Assembly (NCBI GenBank): GCA_036897625.1
Contig: JAYMTA010001426.1
Location: forward strand, 1-20,089
Reading direction: 5' to 3'
DNA from: Pelargonium cotyledonis
Taxonomy: Eukaryota; Streptophyta; Magnoliopsida; Geraniales; Geraniaceae
DNA: 20,089 bases
Below the pieces are notes generated by a model that was not told the DNA's origin, did not search any database, and saw nothing but the letters and a program-made list of their open reading frames with translations. Each line of letters begins with the position of its first letter. Position 1 is the stretch's first letter. The position numbers were made by a program, and so were the translations under genes. Shown piece by piece: positions 1 to 8,500 of this stretch.

Positions 1-780
1 TCGGTTGCCGGAAAATTTGTCTCTATTTACTAATTTTTATTTATAATTTTTTAAAATAATATCTACGTCAATAAAAGGATAACTAATAAAATGTTGACAT
101 GTTAATGGTTTTTTGTCCACCTAGACAGTCAACGGTACACCTAGGCGGTCAATAATCTACGTAATGCCACGTTGGCAAAATTGTACATGTCAGCGTGTCA
201 TGTCAGCAACTAACGTTGAAATTGACGGAATTAAATGGTAGGTACTTGATTGGGTATAAAATAAAAGTATAGATACTCAATTGGGCACAATAATAGTTTA
301 GGTAATAAATTGAACATTCGGCTAAAATTTAAATACTAAAAAACTTTTATTCCTATTAAAAAATATAAGTTATTGTCATTGTAATTTGCCGCCTTAAGAA
401 ATAAAAGTAATGTTTTTTTTTTCTTCTCATTCCAAAACTTATCAACTTCAATTTTTTATTATATTTTGTTTTCGGATTTAAACTGGCTGTGAAGTAGTAA
501 AGTTCTCATCGTAAGAAATGGATGAAAAATAGTGAAATTGTTGTAAGAAAGGTTAGGTTGTGAAGTCAAGTGATATCCTAATCTGAAAATTGAGAATAAC
601 ATGTAACAGGAACGTAAAATTTAGTTCCACATCACATGTAACAAGAACAGAGAATTACATATTTAGAATCACACAATAGTTTTGGATAACTATTTAGTTA
701 CAAGATTTTGATTCTACACCACACAGTGATAGGGTTCAAGTTTTCGGAGAAGAATTCCCAAAAAATTGTTGGGAAAAACG
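1..780. other. AT-rich intergenic sequence, repeat-like in its first 350 bp
   Basis: No coding signal. The part at about 110-320, with related phrases (CCTAGACAGTCAACGGTA / CCTAGGCGGTCAATAAT, and TGATTGGGTATAAAATAAA / CAATTGGGCACAATAATAG), has the look of dispersed plant repeat sequence that I cannot assign to a class. ACATGTAACAGGAAC and ACATGTAACAAGAAC recur at about 599 and 635. Confidence 0.45.
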
Positions 781-1061
781 GACCTGCAAAACAAATATTA
801 ATAAAACAAAGTTGAGGCGTACCCGAAGTACTGAACTAAAGGATTATTCACGATAATTGTGCAATCTCTCAGGATACAACAACTTTTTTGCAATGAGCAG
901 GAACATGAATCAACAGCTATATATGTGTGTATGAGTACCGGCCAGCAGCAATGTGGAGAAAAGAAAGAAGAAGAAGAAAATTGTTGTATACTAAAAGAGT
1001 TCATGAGTTGCTGTATATATAGGCAACCAAAAAGTTAAGGTTTGGAAAAAATAATTTGGGA
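781..1061. other. Intergenic stretch with a minus-strand TATA-like box
   Basis: TATATATA at 1013-1020 on the minus strand is followed by a CT-rich stretch (959-985) and, further on, TTTGTTTTGCAG (acceptor-like, 785-796). It could be the start of a small minus-strand transcription unit, but no ORF in it resembles a known protein. Confidence 0.25.
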
Positions 1062-1187
1062 ATCTGTAACTGAAATCCGTATTTGTAACTGACCCATTAG
1101 ATCTGTAACTGAAATTCGTATTGGTAACAAACTCATTAAATATATAACTGAAATTCGTATATGTAACAGACCTAAAAATCTGTAACT
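1062..1187. repeat. 39-bp tandem repeat, three copies plus a partial fourth
   Basis: The unit ATCTGTAACTGAAATTCGTA... begins at 1062, 1101 and 1140 (39, 39 and 38 bp), and a 10-base partial copy starts at 1178. Each full unit contains two GTAAC-type words about 20 bp apart, so the array may have grown from a shorter ancestral unit. Confidence 0.88.
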
Positions 1188-1787
1188 CTCCAAACTTGAA
1201 ATGGTCAAAAACTACATGTCAAAATCAAGTTATTTAGAAATAAACACAACAAAAAGAAGGTATCTAGGTAAAAAAAAATCATCATAGTCTTCGTTGTAGG
1301 GCTCCAAATCTATAGTTCTATATTGACCAATATAAAAAGGTTGAGTTAAGCACAAAGCCATAAAGAGCCAATTGAGCTAAGTATCACGGGGCGAGTGTAC
1401 ATGATACAAAAATTTCTATCCGGGCTGCAAAAAGGAACACTCGCAAGACTTGCACATGTGAATGTCATTTGCAAAATGGACAACATTCATGAGAGCCTAA
1501 AAATGCAAGTCCAAGCCCAAATCTTCCAAGACCCAACCCAAAATTATTTCCTACGTTTTGTTGAAGTTTCTAGAATTGTTGGGAAGAATTCATAGTTTTT
1601 TAAAATTTGTAAAGTTTTCTAGAGGCACAATTCTGACCGCAGATTGTAGTAACCGCAACTTATAATTGCAGCTAAAGGTTCAAAACGTTGTAGTAGGCCT
1701 CGACATTTGGGGGGCCTTCGCACACCCAATAGCCAGCCTTGAAGCTTATGTTGCAAGTAACGATTCCAAATCCATATCCGTCTCTGA
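1188..1787. other. Intergenic stretch with no recognised gene
   Basis: AT-rich sequence with a 66-codon plus-strand ORF (1395-1595) of no recognisable family. The second half (1666 onward) overlaps in opposite sense the 3' side of the MADS-like ORF. Nothing else is supported. Confidence 0.5.
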
Positions 1788-2225
1788 TTATGAAATTGCC
1801 CATGAATCGGACAATTCTAATTCTGGTTGCTTCTCTGATTCCAAAACCCTAATCCTTTCGTCAGTACACCCAAACTTGGCCTCTAAGGAAAACCAGAGCT
1901 TGCGATCAACATCAACCGAGGACGACGAAGATCCGTTGTCACGATTGCTCATGTTGTGACATTTCTTCTTTTTTGACGTCATTGGGGCATCACCGGAGAG
2001 CTTGCGCTTGTTATTCATTGAGTGTCGAGTATTAGAATTAGCAGCAAAAACGAGGTGTTGCTCGTATAAGTTGAGGGTTGACTGGAGTTGGGCGTGGTTC
2101 TCTGGCATGGTGAAGAGCTCGTCGTCCGGCGTGAAGCCGACGAGGCAGACTGGGACGTCGCAAAGAGTGGAAAACTGAGAGGCTTTCTTGAGCAGAGTTG
2201 CTGTCCTGTATGTGAAACCCACCAT
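1788..2225 (-). CDS. Truncated type I MADS-box-like protein (145 aa), possibly a pseudogene
   Basis: From the ATG at 2225 the minus strand encodes MVGFTYRTATLLKKASQFST then LCDVPVCLVGFTPDDELFTM. This aligns with the second half of a MADS DNA-binding domain (R..TLLKKA.ELSTLCDV..C.....P). It is followed by PENHAQLQSTLNLYEQH, like the region after the MADS box in type I (AGL) proteins, then Lys-rich NLS-like stretches (NKRKLS, KKKK) and an acidic C-terminus ending at 1788. The usual start (MGRKKI...) is missing: the frame runs open upstream to an ATG at 2282 without it. A TATAAAT lies at 2289-2295 on this strand, about 65 bp before the 2225 start, which favours that start over 2282. It may be a decayed gene or a truncated but expressed derivative. 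The family assignment is mine by eye; expression is unknown. Confidence 0.5.
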   Translation of the reverse strand: MVGFTYRTATLLKKASQFSTLCDVPVCLVGFTPDDELFTMPENHAQLQSTLNLYEQHLVFAANSNTRHSMNNKRKLSGDAPMTSKKKKCHNMSNRDNGSSSSSVDVDRKLWFSLEAKFGCTDERIRVLESEKQPELELSDSWAIS

Positions 2226-2288
2226 TGCAAGATTCTCGATGTTTTCTATGTTGTTTACAACTTGAAAGAAACAAGCAATCACTGTTTA

Positions 2289-2295
2289 ATTTATA
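2289..2295 (-). promoter_or_regulatory. TATA-like box upstream of the MADS-like ORF
   Basis: TATAAAT on the minus strand, 64 bp before the ATG at 2225. A start about 30 bp downstream would leave a leader of roughly 35 nt. Sequence match only. Confidence 0.35.
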
Positions 2296-2297
2296 GG

Positions 2298-2486
2298 TAA
2301 ACGATCACTCACAATCTAAGTGTTGTGATGTTGTTGTCCTCACACCAAGATAATGTAGTTACATGTGTTTTGTTTTGCGAGAAGATAATAGATAAACTAT
2401 CACTCACACTCTAGTGTTGTGATGTTGTTGTCCGCACACCAATATAATGTAGTTACCTGTGTTTTGTTTTGCGAGAAGATAATAGA
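2298..2486. repeat. 95-bp tandem duplication upstream of the MADS-like ORF
   Basis: Copy 1 is 2298-2392 and copy 2 is 2393-2486. Both run from TAAAC(G/T)ATCACTCACA through GTTGTGATGTTGTTGTCC to TTTTGCGAGAAGATAATAGA. Only a handful of substitutions and a 1-bp indel separate them, so the duplication is fairly recent. It sits immediately upstream of the minus-strand TATA-like box. Confidence 0.92.
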
Positions 2487-2631
2487 ACTCAGAAAACAAA
2501 TATTATTATTGGACTCTTTCTTTGATTATTATTTAGAAGTGTATTTGATTGAAATGTAAATCAAGGATTCAAGATTAATGTCATCAATAGTGCACTTTGA
2601 AGCTGTAACATTTAAAACATTTGTAATTTAT

Positions 2632-2732
2632 TATTATTATTAGTAATAGGACATTATACTTGAATCGCAAGTAGGCTTGAACTTGAGACCTCTAATAAAA
2701 TCTAAAGCGTTTTAACCACTTGAGCTAACATG
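2632..2732 (-). mobile_element. tRNA-derived SINE-like relic
   Basis: Read on the minus strand, TGTTAGCTCAAGTGG (2716-2730) resembles a Pol III A box (TRGCNNAAGNGG) and GTTCAAGCC (2674-2682) a B box, about 35 bp apart as in plant SINE heads. The minus-strand 3' end is a run of TAA repeats (2631-2645), a usual SINE tail. No target duplication was found and the boundaries are approximate. Confidence 0.55.
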
Positions 2733-3394
2733 TCTTAGTAAAATGTATTTTTAACATTGGTAAGTTGTTGATCTCAAATTTTATGTGGATGCCAATCGAT
2801 TTCATCAGCCGAGACTCTGTAGTACTAATCCACTTAATCAAACTAAAGACATTGATGGCATGAACCACCTAAAGCGTGTTAGACACGACCAGATGCTCTT
2901 GCTAACCCCACTCAACAATCTAACTAAGCGCCTCACAGATCTTCGTCGTGTTCTCTGTACTCGTTTGAGATTATTTCTAGATTCGCCGAATATTTATTCC
3001 CAATATCTAAAAACAACAACCTAAATGTTTGCCATCTAAACAAGAACTCGTAATCTAAATGAGAAAGATGTTATTTCAAAAACCTAAAATTAACATTAAC
3101 ATAAATATCGAATTAAAACTACTATTAGTTTATGTTTATGTTTATGGGCCATCGTTTCCCGAAAAAAGTTGGAAAAAATTAAACAGGGAACGGCGGCCTG
3201 AAAGAGGCGACTCTTCTTTGAAACGCTAATGAAAAGAATGAGAAGAAGCAAAGAGGTGGGTTGATTAGAGATATAATAAATAACAATTATTATTCTTGGC
3301 AACTTTGCGTTTATTGACTGGTGCATAAATGGTTAAACTACAGATGAACACTACGCAATGCATATAGTGTCCCGTTCACAGATGCGTGTAACAC
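2733..3394. other. Intergenic stretch between the two SINE-like relics
   Basis: It contains a 79-codon plus-strand ORF (2785-3024) with no family resemblance and no promoter signals; it is probably chance. The rest is AT-rich without identifiable elements. Confidence 0.5.
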
Positions 3395-3507
3395 ATCATC
3401 GCCTCATTAACCAAGTGATTTAAGGCTCGGGTCACATACATAAGGTCTCGCGTTCAAGTCATCTCAAGTGCGAATGATATTAGTAAAAACTTTTCAAGAA
3501 AAAAAAA
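3395..3507 (+). mobile_element. tRNA-derived SINE-like relic with A tail
   Basis: CATTAACCAAGTGATTTAAGG (about 3405-3425) is A-box-like and CGTTCAAGTC (3451-3460) is B-box-like, followed by a short body and an A9 tail at 3499-3507. The TTAAGG / GGTCTC wording around the boxes resembles the minus-strand relic at 2632-2732, so both may belong to one family. Ends are approximate. Confidence 0.5.
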
Positions 3508-3811
3508 TCCACTTTTATGCGTTATCAATAGCAATCCAGCAATTACAAAAGCTTTTTTTTAATCTATAGGTTTGGGATTCTAAAAAGTGGTCTCTATGTT
3601 CTCGTGATCATTTTTAGGGTTTTATAGCGGGTTGCATAAAAGGAATCAAAGTGGTGTCGACGGCGGTTGTTGGAGATCGGTGACGGAAGTCGAAAGGAGC
3701 AATGGTGGTTGCGAGGCTTGTGGTGAGCGCGACGGTCTTGGTTGACATAGTCGAAGGAGGCTGGTCGAACACAAAGCAAATCTGAGAGCGAGATTTTGGA
3801 GTTGAGGCGCG
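3508..3811. other. Sequence upstream of the DUF4283 relic
   Basis: GC content rises from about 3640 (GGTGTCGACGGCGGTTG...) toward the relic's ATG at 3812, consistent with the 5' leader of the decayed element. No ORF of interest and no duplicated target site found. Confidence 0.4.
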
Positions 3812-4955
3812 ATGGCTACCGATCTAGAAGCTCAGTTAGGTCTGTTGGCGATCGACGGTGAAAACGTCAGAGGTCTGGAGGTGGATGTTTCGGGGGAGGT
3901 GGTTGAAGCCGACGGGGTCAAGAAATGGAGAATCGTGGGGCAATTTCTAACTCAGGTAGTAATCAACTTCGACCCTATGAGGCATATATGGCGTCAGTTT
4001 GGGAACCGGCGGCTAGTATAAGGACCATGGAGGTTGTAGACGAGAGGATGACAACGGTAGAACAATGTTTCATTTTTGAGTTCTACGATGAAAATGATGC
4101 GAAGAGAGTATTGGAGAGGAGTCCTTGGACCTTCAATTGTCATGCTTTGATACGCTAGATGCTGAAATCGGGAGAGATCCCGGCTATAGTGGAGCTTTTC
4201 AATATGAGTTTATGGGTCCAACTGTATGATTTACCAGAGGGCTTTCGCACAAAGAGAGTATTGAGAACTTCATTGGAACTTTTATGGAAATGGATCCGTG
4301 CAACTTTATAAGGAGCAAGAAGTTCTATATGTGGATCAGAGTGACTGTGGATGTTCGAAAACCTATCAAGAGACGTTGGTGAGTCAAACCTATTAGAGGG
4401 ATGTGGTCGTGGGTCATGTTTAAGTATGAGAAACTTCCACGCTTTTGCTTTTACTACAGTATTATGGGACATGGCGAGACTTAATGCAAGGAGCTGATCA
4501 AGCACCCGGAAGTGGATGAGGAGTAGGCTTAAAAGGCATGGCTCAGGGCGGCGGTGAGGAAATGCGTGAGCAATATAGGGGCGAGGTGGTTGCGTGATGA
4601 TAATGTTCAGGGGATGAAGACTACTCCTATGAAAGTGGAATAAGCGATCACCGAGAACAATATGTGCAACTTGGAGGAGAAGGAGGGCGTAACAATTACA
4701 GATGGTAAAAGACGTCGGACACTAAGAATTGGAGGGCAAGATGAAGTGGACAAGGACAAGGCGGACCAAGCTAAAGTGGTTCGCTCAGAGCCATGGGTGA
4801 AACAAAGATGGGCTTCAGTGGGGATGGAGTCCCACTGGAAGCCGGGAGTCAGGAGGACCCGAGCACGCATCAGGGAATCCGGTCTTGGCCAGGGAGAGGG
4901 AGTATGTTCTGTTTTCTTGAAGTCTATAGTATGCATGTTAGGTCTCGTGTTATGA
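3812..4955 (+). pseudogene. DUF4283 / CCHC zinc-knuckle protein relic (retroelement-associated)
   Basis: The reading starts at ATG 3812 (MATDLEAQLGLLAIDGENV) and reaches KKWRIVGQFLTQVVINFDPM, the DUF4283 pattern (LVGRFLT...INF..M). It shifts frame near 3980 and continues as MASVWEP...CFIFEFYDENDAKRVLE and SPWTFNCH, then hits TAG at 4156-4158. It resumes with LFNMSLWVQLYDLPEGFRTK, shifts again near 4262 into FIGTFMEMDP and IRVTVDVRKPIKRRW, a TGA, then VMFKYEKLPRFCFYYSIMGH, a broken knuckle where the second Cys is Tyr and a TAA precedes the last Cys. A basic tail reads to about 4955. With at least two frameshifts and three stops it is dead. Such proteins are commonly encoded by plant LINE-type elements or derived from them; no reverse transcriptase is visible here. 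Confidence 0.85.
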
Positions 4956-5163
4956 TTTGGGGTGTCTATTAATATAGGGAGGTATTTAGTTACGGTTTCA
5001 TTAAAGGTTTCTTGTTTGGTTGATTTAGAGAGTTTCTCTTCAGGTTTGTAATCAGCGGTGTAGTTGCTTGCAGAGTGTAGTTGTACCTCTACTTTGATTC
5101 TATAATAATAATAATAATAATGATGGTGTTGTTATTGTAAAAAAATAGTAATCGAGCCATTGA
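4956..5163. other. Spacer between the DUF4283 relic and the TWD40-1 promoter
   Basis: T-rich sequence ending in the TAA run (5101-5121) and TTGTAAAAAAATAG, then the GCCCA boxes. It is probably the 3' noncoding end of the decayed element, which would place that insertion directly against the TWD40-1 promoter. Confidence 0.4.
5101..5121. repeat. (TAA)n run after the DUF4283 relic
   Basis: TATAATAATAATAATAATAAT lies about 145 bp after the relic's last open codon and about 45 bp before the first GCCCA box. A TAA-repeat end is common in plant LINEs, so this may be the element's 3' tail; it could equally be a simple microsatellite. Confidence 0.6.
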
Positions 5164-5199
5164 AGCCCACTTTAAAGACAGGCCGTCAAGTCCAGCCCA
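5164..5199 (+). promoter_or_regulatory. Two GCCCA (site II-like) promoter boxes
   Basis: AGCCCA occurs at 5164-5169 and again at 5194-5199 (TGGGCT on the other strand), about 400 bp before the start codon and just before a CT-rich stretch typical of plant leaders. Such pairs are known TCP-bound site II elements in promoters of broadly expressed plant genes. No convincing TATA box lies between them and the leader, which fits a housekeeping promoter. The role is inferred. Confidence 0.5.
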
Positions 5200-5239
5200 T
5201 TTCCGTCCTCAGACCTCAAGTCCTCCTCAGTCCATCACT

Positions 5240-5580
5240 GTCGTCAACTGCTTCTCTTCTTCATCGACGAAACCAAATATCAAATCTTTTATTTCATCTC
5301 CAAAATTCTCTTCTTTTCCGTGATCTCTCTGTTATTCACATTGATCTTCTCAGATGAGCTTCAACTGCGCATAGTACTCTTCAGGTATCTCCAATTTCCT
5401 CCATTGTCCCAAATCATTGTGTGACATTTCCTCTGAGTCCCTACCTATGTGTATGTGTGTATTCTTTGTAAGCACTAGATCTGAATTGGGGCTTTGATCT
5501 GTCATTTCTGTGCACTGGCTATTAATTTTCTGACTGGGAATTGTAATTTTGCAGTTTTTGTTGAAACTTGAGGAGGATCG
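5240..5580 (+). other. Probable 5' leader of TWD40-1 with a 5' UTR intron (5385-5554)
   Basis: Pyrimidine-rich sequence with no long ORF precedes the start codon. CTTCAG|GTATCT at 5384/5385 is a good donor, and TAATTTTGCAG ending at 5554 is a good acceptor, so a 170-nt leader intron is likely. The second leader exon would then be 26 nt (5555-5580) ending directly at the ATG. The transcription start is not visible and 5240 is only approximate. Confidence 0.55.
5354..5374 (+). other. Short upstream ORF in the leader (MSFNCA)
   Basis: ATG at 5354 opens six codons ending in TAG at 5372-5374, lying wholly in the first leader exon, 10 nt before the leader-intron donor. It is the only ATG I see between about 5200 and the main start outside the leader intron. 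It could lower translation of the main ORF; this is inference. Confidence 0.4.
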
Positions 5581-8500
5581 ATGGAGTGGACGACGGTGCA
5601 GCATCTGGATCTACGTCATGTTGCCAATGGCGTTAAGCCTCTGCAGCCTCATGCCGCCGCATTCCATCCCACTCAGGCGCTTATTGCCGCCGCCGTTGGT
5701 ACCTTTATCATTGGTATTTCCAGACATCCCATCTTTTTTTTTTTTTTTTTTTTTTTCCTTTTTATACTTTGCTTGAAATATCCCACTGTAAAAAAAGTTC
5801 TTTTTCCTTTTTTTAAAATTTTTATCTCTTTGTGGAACTCATTTTTTATTGGTCTATGCGAACTGTCCTATCAAATTTAGACCTTATGATGGTTGGCTCT
5901 TTAGTTGAGATTTAAGAATGATATTGTGTTAGCTGAATCTGCTGCGTGGGCTAGTTCTGTTAATCAAAAATATTTTACTGCCTGGCTTTTCTTTTCGTTG
6001 TTTTGGTGACATTTAGTGGTTCATCGTTTGCATTTTCTAATTTCTGGAGAGTTGTAGGTTCTCTCTTGATTGGTTTAAGTACAGTGAAAATGTAAGTGTG
6101 CATTGTTTAGTACTTAAACCCATCAAAAGTTCAGTAGGATATTGCATGGTGGTTTTATGGTGTCCTTAAATAAACAAAGGAGAGTAGCAATTGCTGTCTT
6201 CCTCTATTGAAGTATTGGTACTTGGTTGTTGGTAGTGATATAGTTCAGTGCACTTTATTTGACCCAAATGGTAGTGGACATCATATGTAATGTAGGCTGT
6301 CAGGAGAATTCTATGTATCTTAGTCATTCTAAATGGTTGATCTGTTGATGTGAAGCTGATATTGACATACTGTCTCAATTAATAAAATGAAGAGTGAGGA
6401 CAGAAGTAATTTGTTATGTACTTGCAACTTGTGTGCCTGTGGCATCCTTGCTGCTTGAAACCCATGGCAAGGTCACTGGCACTAAAACTTATTGGAACAA
6501 CAGTTATACTGTTGCATTTTGCACTTCGTGGTGTCCATATTTTTCAGCATGACATCAAGGAGTTTTCTGTTGAAGGGCCAAAGTTTTTTTATTTTTTTAT
6601 TTTTACAAATCTATTATGTTCTAAGTTCATTCCTTTTACACTTTATTTTGATATAATCTTTTTCTACACAGAATTTGATGCATTGACGGGATGCAAGATC
6701 TCTTCTATTGACATTGGTGCTCCTGTTGTTCGCATGTCTTACAGCCCTACAAGTGGGCATGCGGTAATTGCTGTTCTTGAGGTCAGTTAGTTTCATAAAC
6801 TTCTCTTTTGGATACATAAGTTTTAGTGAGGTTTTGAGATTTTCAAAATAGAGAATTGCAACCTTACCAAAACTCTGTTGCAACTGCAACCATATGAGTT
6901 TAGTATCTCTCTCGACAGCCATAAGTTTTCCAACAAAGTTTTCATGTGTTTATGTGATTTTGTTTGTATTTATGTGTACATCTAAAATTTACTTTGGTAT
7001 TTTGTGCCACCACTTAGATTCTCATTTACTTCATTGGAAAGGGTTCGTATTTAGATGTGCTTACTGTATTTCATTGACTTGATTTTTTGTCGATTAGAGT
7101 TACAATTTTGAGAAAGAAAATAGTGGCGATAGTGGGTTCTTTTTATTTATGCATATGCTTGAGTGAAACTGGGAACCATGGGTTAGAATGGCTCATGCAG
7201 TTTAGAAGGTGTACTGCTCCCATGAATAATTTGTGAACTCTTAAAAGCAACAGAAAATTGGAAATTTACTGAAGTAAGTTTTGTGTCTGACTATTTGCTT
7301 GTTAATCCTTTGCATGGTGTTTGTTTACCAGCCACCATAATTGAAAACGACTATTCAGTACCACCATTTAACTTTAATAAATATAGACACGGAACAATAC
7401 AAATGTAACAGGAAATGGTGGTTTTTTTTCCAGTTGTGATCTAGGAAGTTTTTTAGGAACTGGTTCCTTCAATAAAAAATGATTTCGGACCGGGACACGA
7501 TCCGAACATGGATCATCGTTTTCAGAAGTTGGAGTACATTTTTAATTAAAAGGCATATTTACATCTAATAAACTATGACAATTATATTTTTAAATCAAGT
7601 TTAAAATTTGAATGTGAAAAATGCAAGGCGTTATAATGCTGAGTGACGTATTCTTAAGCTACATAAACAATATATTTTAGATTTTTGAAGTTGCCTTTTC
7701 TACTTTGGAAGTTTATGTTTTTTCTGTACTTGTTTGTCACTATACACGTATTTTGCTTATTTTGCAGGATTGTACGATTAGATCCTGTGACTTCGATTCT
7801 GAGCAAACTTTTGTCCTGCATTCACCTGAAAAGAAGACTGACCGTATTTCTCCTGATATGGAAGTCCATCTTGCTTTGACACCTCTCCAACCTGTTGTGT
7901 TTTTTGGTTTCCATCGAAGGATGAGTGTTACAGGTTTTATTCACTGTTATCTTGTATACTTTTATTATTTTTATAATCTATTGTTGTGATCTCAGTTTGA
8001 TTCTCCCTTTTCTCTTCTCGATATAATATGGTTTGTTATCATTGTGTGGTAGTCCTTTTGTACTTATCTAATTGTTGAACTTTTTTTGTATGAAGCTGTG
8101 GGGACTGTTGAAGGGGGAAGAGCACCACTGAAAATTAAAACAGACCTGAAGAAACCTGTTATAAATCTCGCTTGCCACCCTCGTCTCCCTGTCTTGGTAA
8201 CATGCTTATTTGGTTCAAACTAGTCCATCTTGTATTTCTAATCAGTAGATACGTAAAGCTTCTGGATGCTATGTCCATTCTTTTGGGAGTCTTCAGCAAT
8301 TGTTTGATATTTTCGTTGCCTGTTCCAGTATGTTGCTTATGCAGATGGCCTGATTCGAGCATACAATATCCATACTTATGCTGTTCATTACACATTACAA
8401 CGTAAGATAAGAGTCCTACTAAAAATCTCTTTCCAGGAGTTTTTTATACCGGCAATTTGAATTGCAATCTCTATTCTCTTGGCTCAGTTGATAATACCAT

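Noticed and set aside
1666-1959. 97-codon plus-strand ORF
   Set aside because: It overlaps the minus-strand MADS-like ORF, which has recognisable domain sequence. This one is low-complexity Ser-rich on the opposite strand.
2674-2730. A genuine tRNA gene on the minus strand
   Set aside because: A- and B-box-like words are present, but no cloverleaf with paired acceptor and anticodon arms can be drawn; a TAA-repeat tail fits a SINE relic better.
4155-4505. 116-codon minus-strand ORF
   Set aside because: It is the antisense shadow of the DUF4283 relic and has no family resemblance of its own.
6416-6790. 124-codon plus-strand ORF
   Set aside because: It is intron 1 sequence read through into exon 2. 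Only its end (EFDALTGCKISSIDIG...) is real coding sequence and the intron part resembles nothing.
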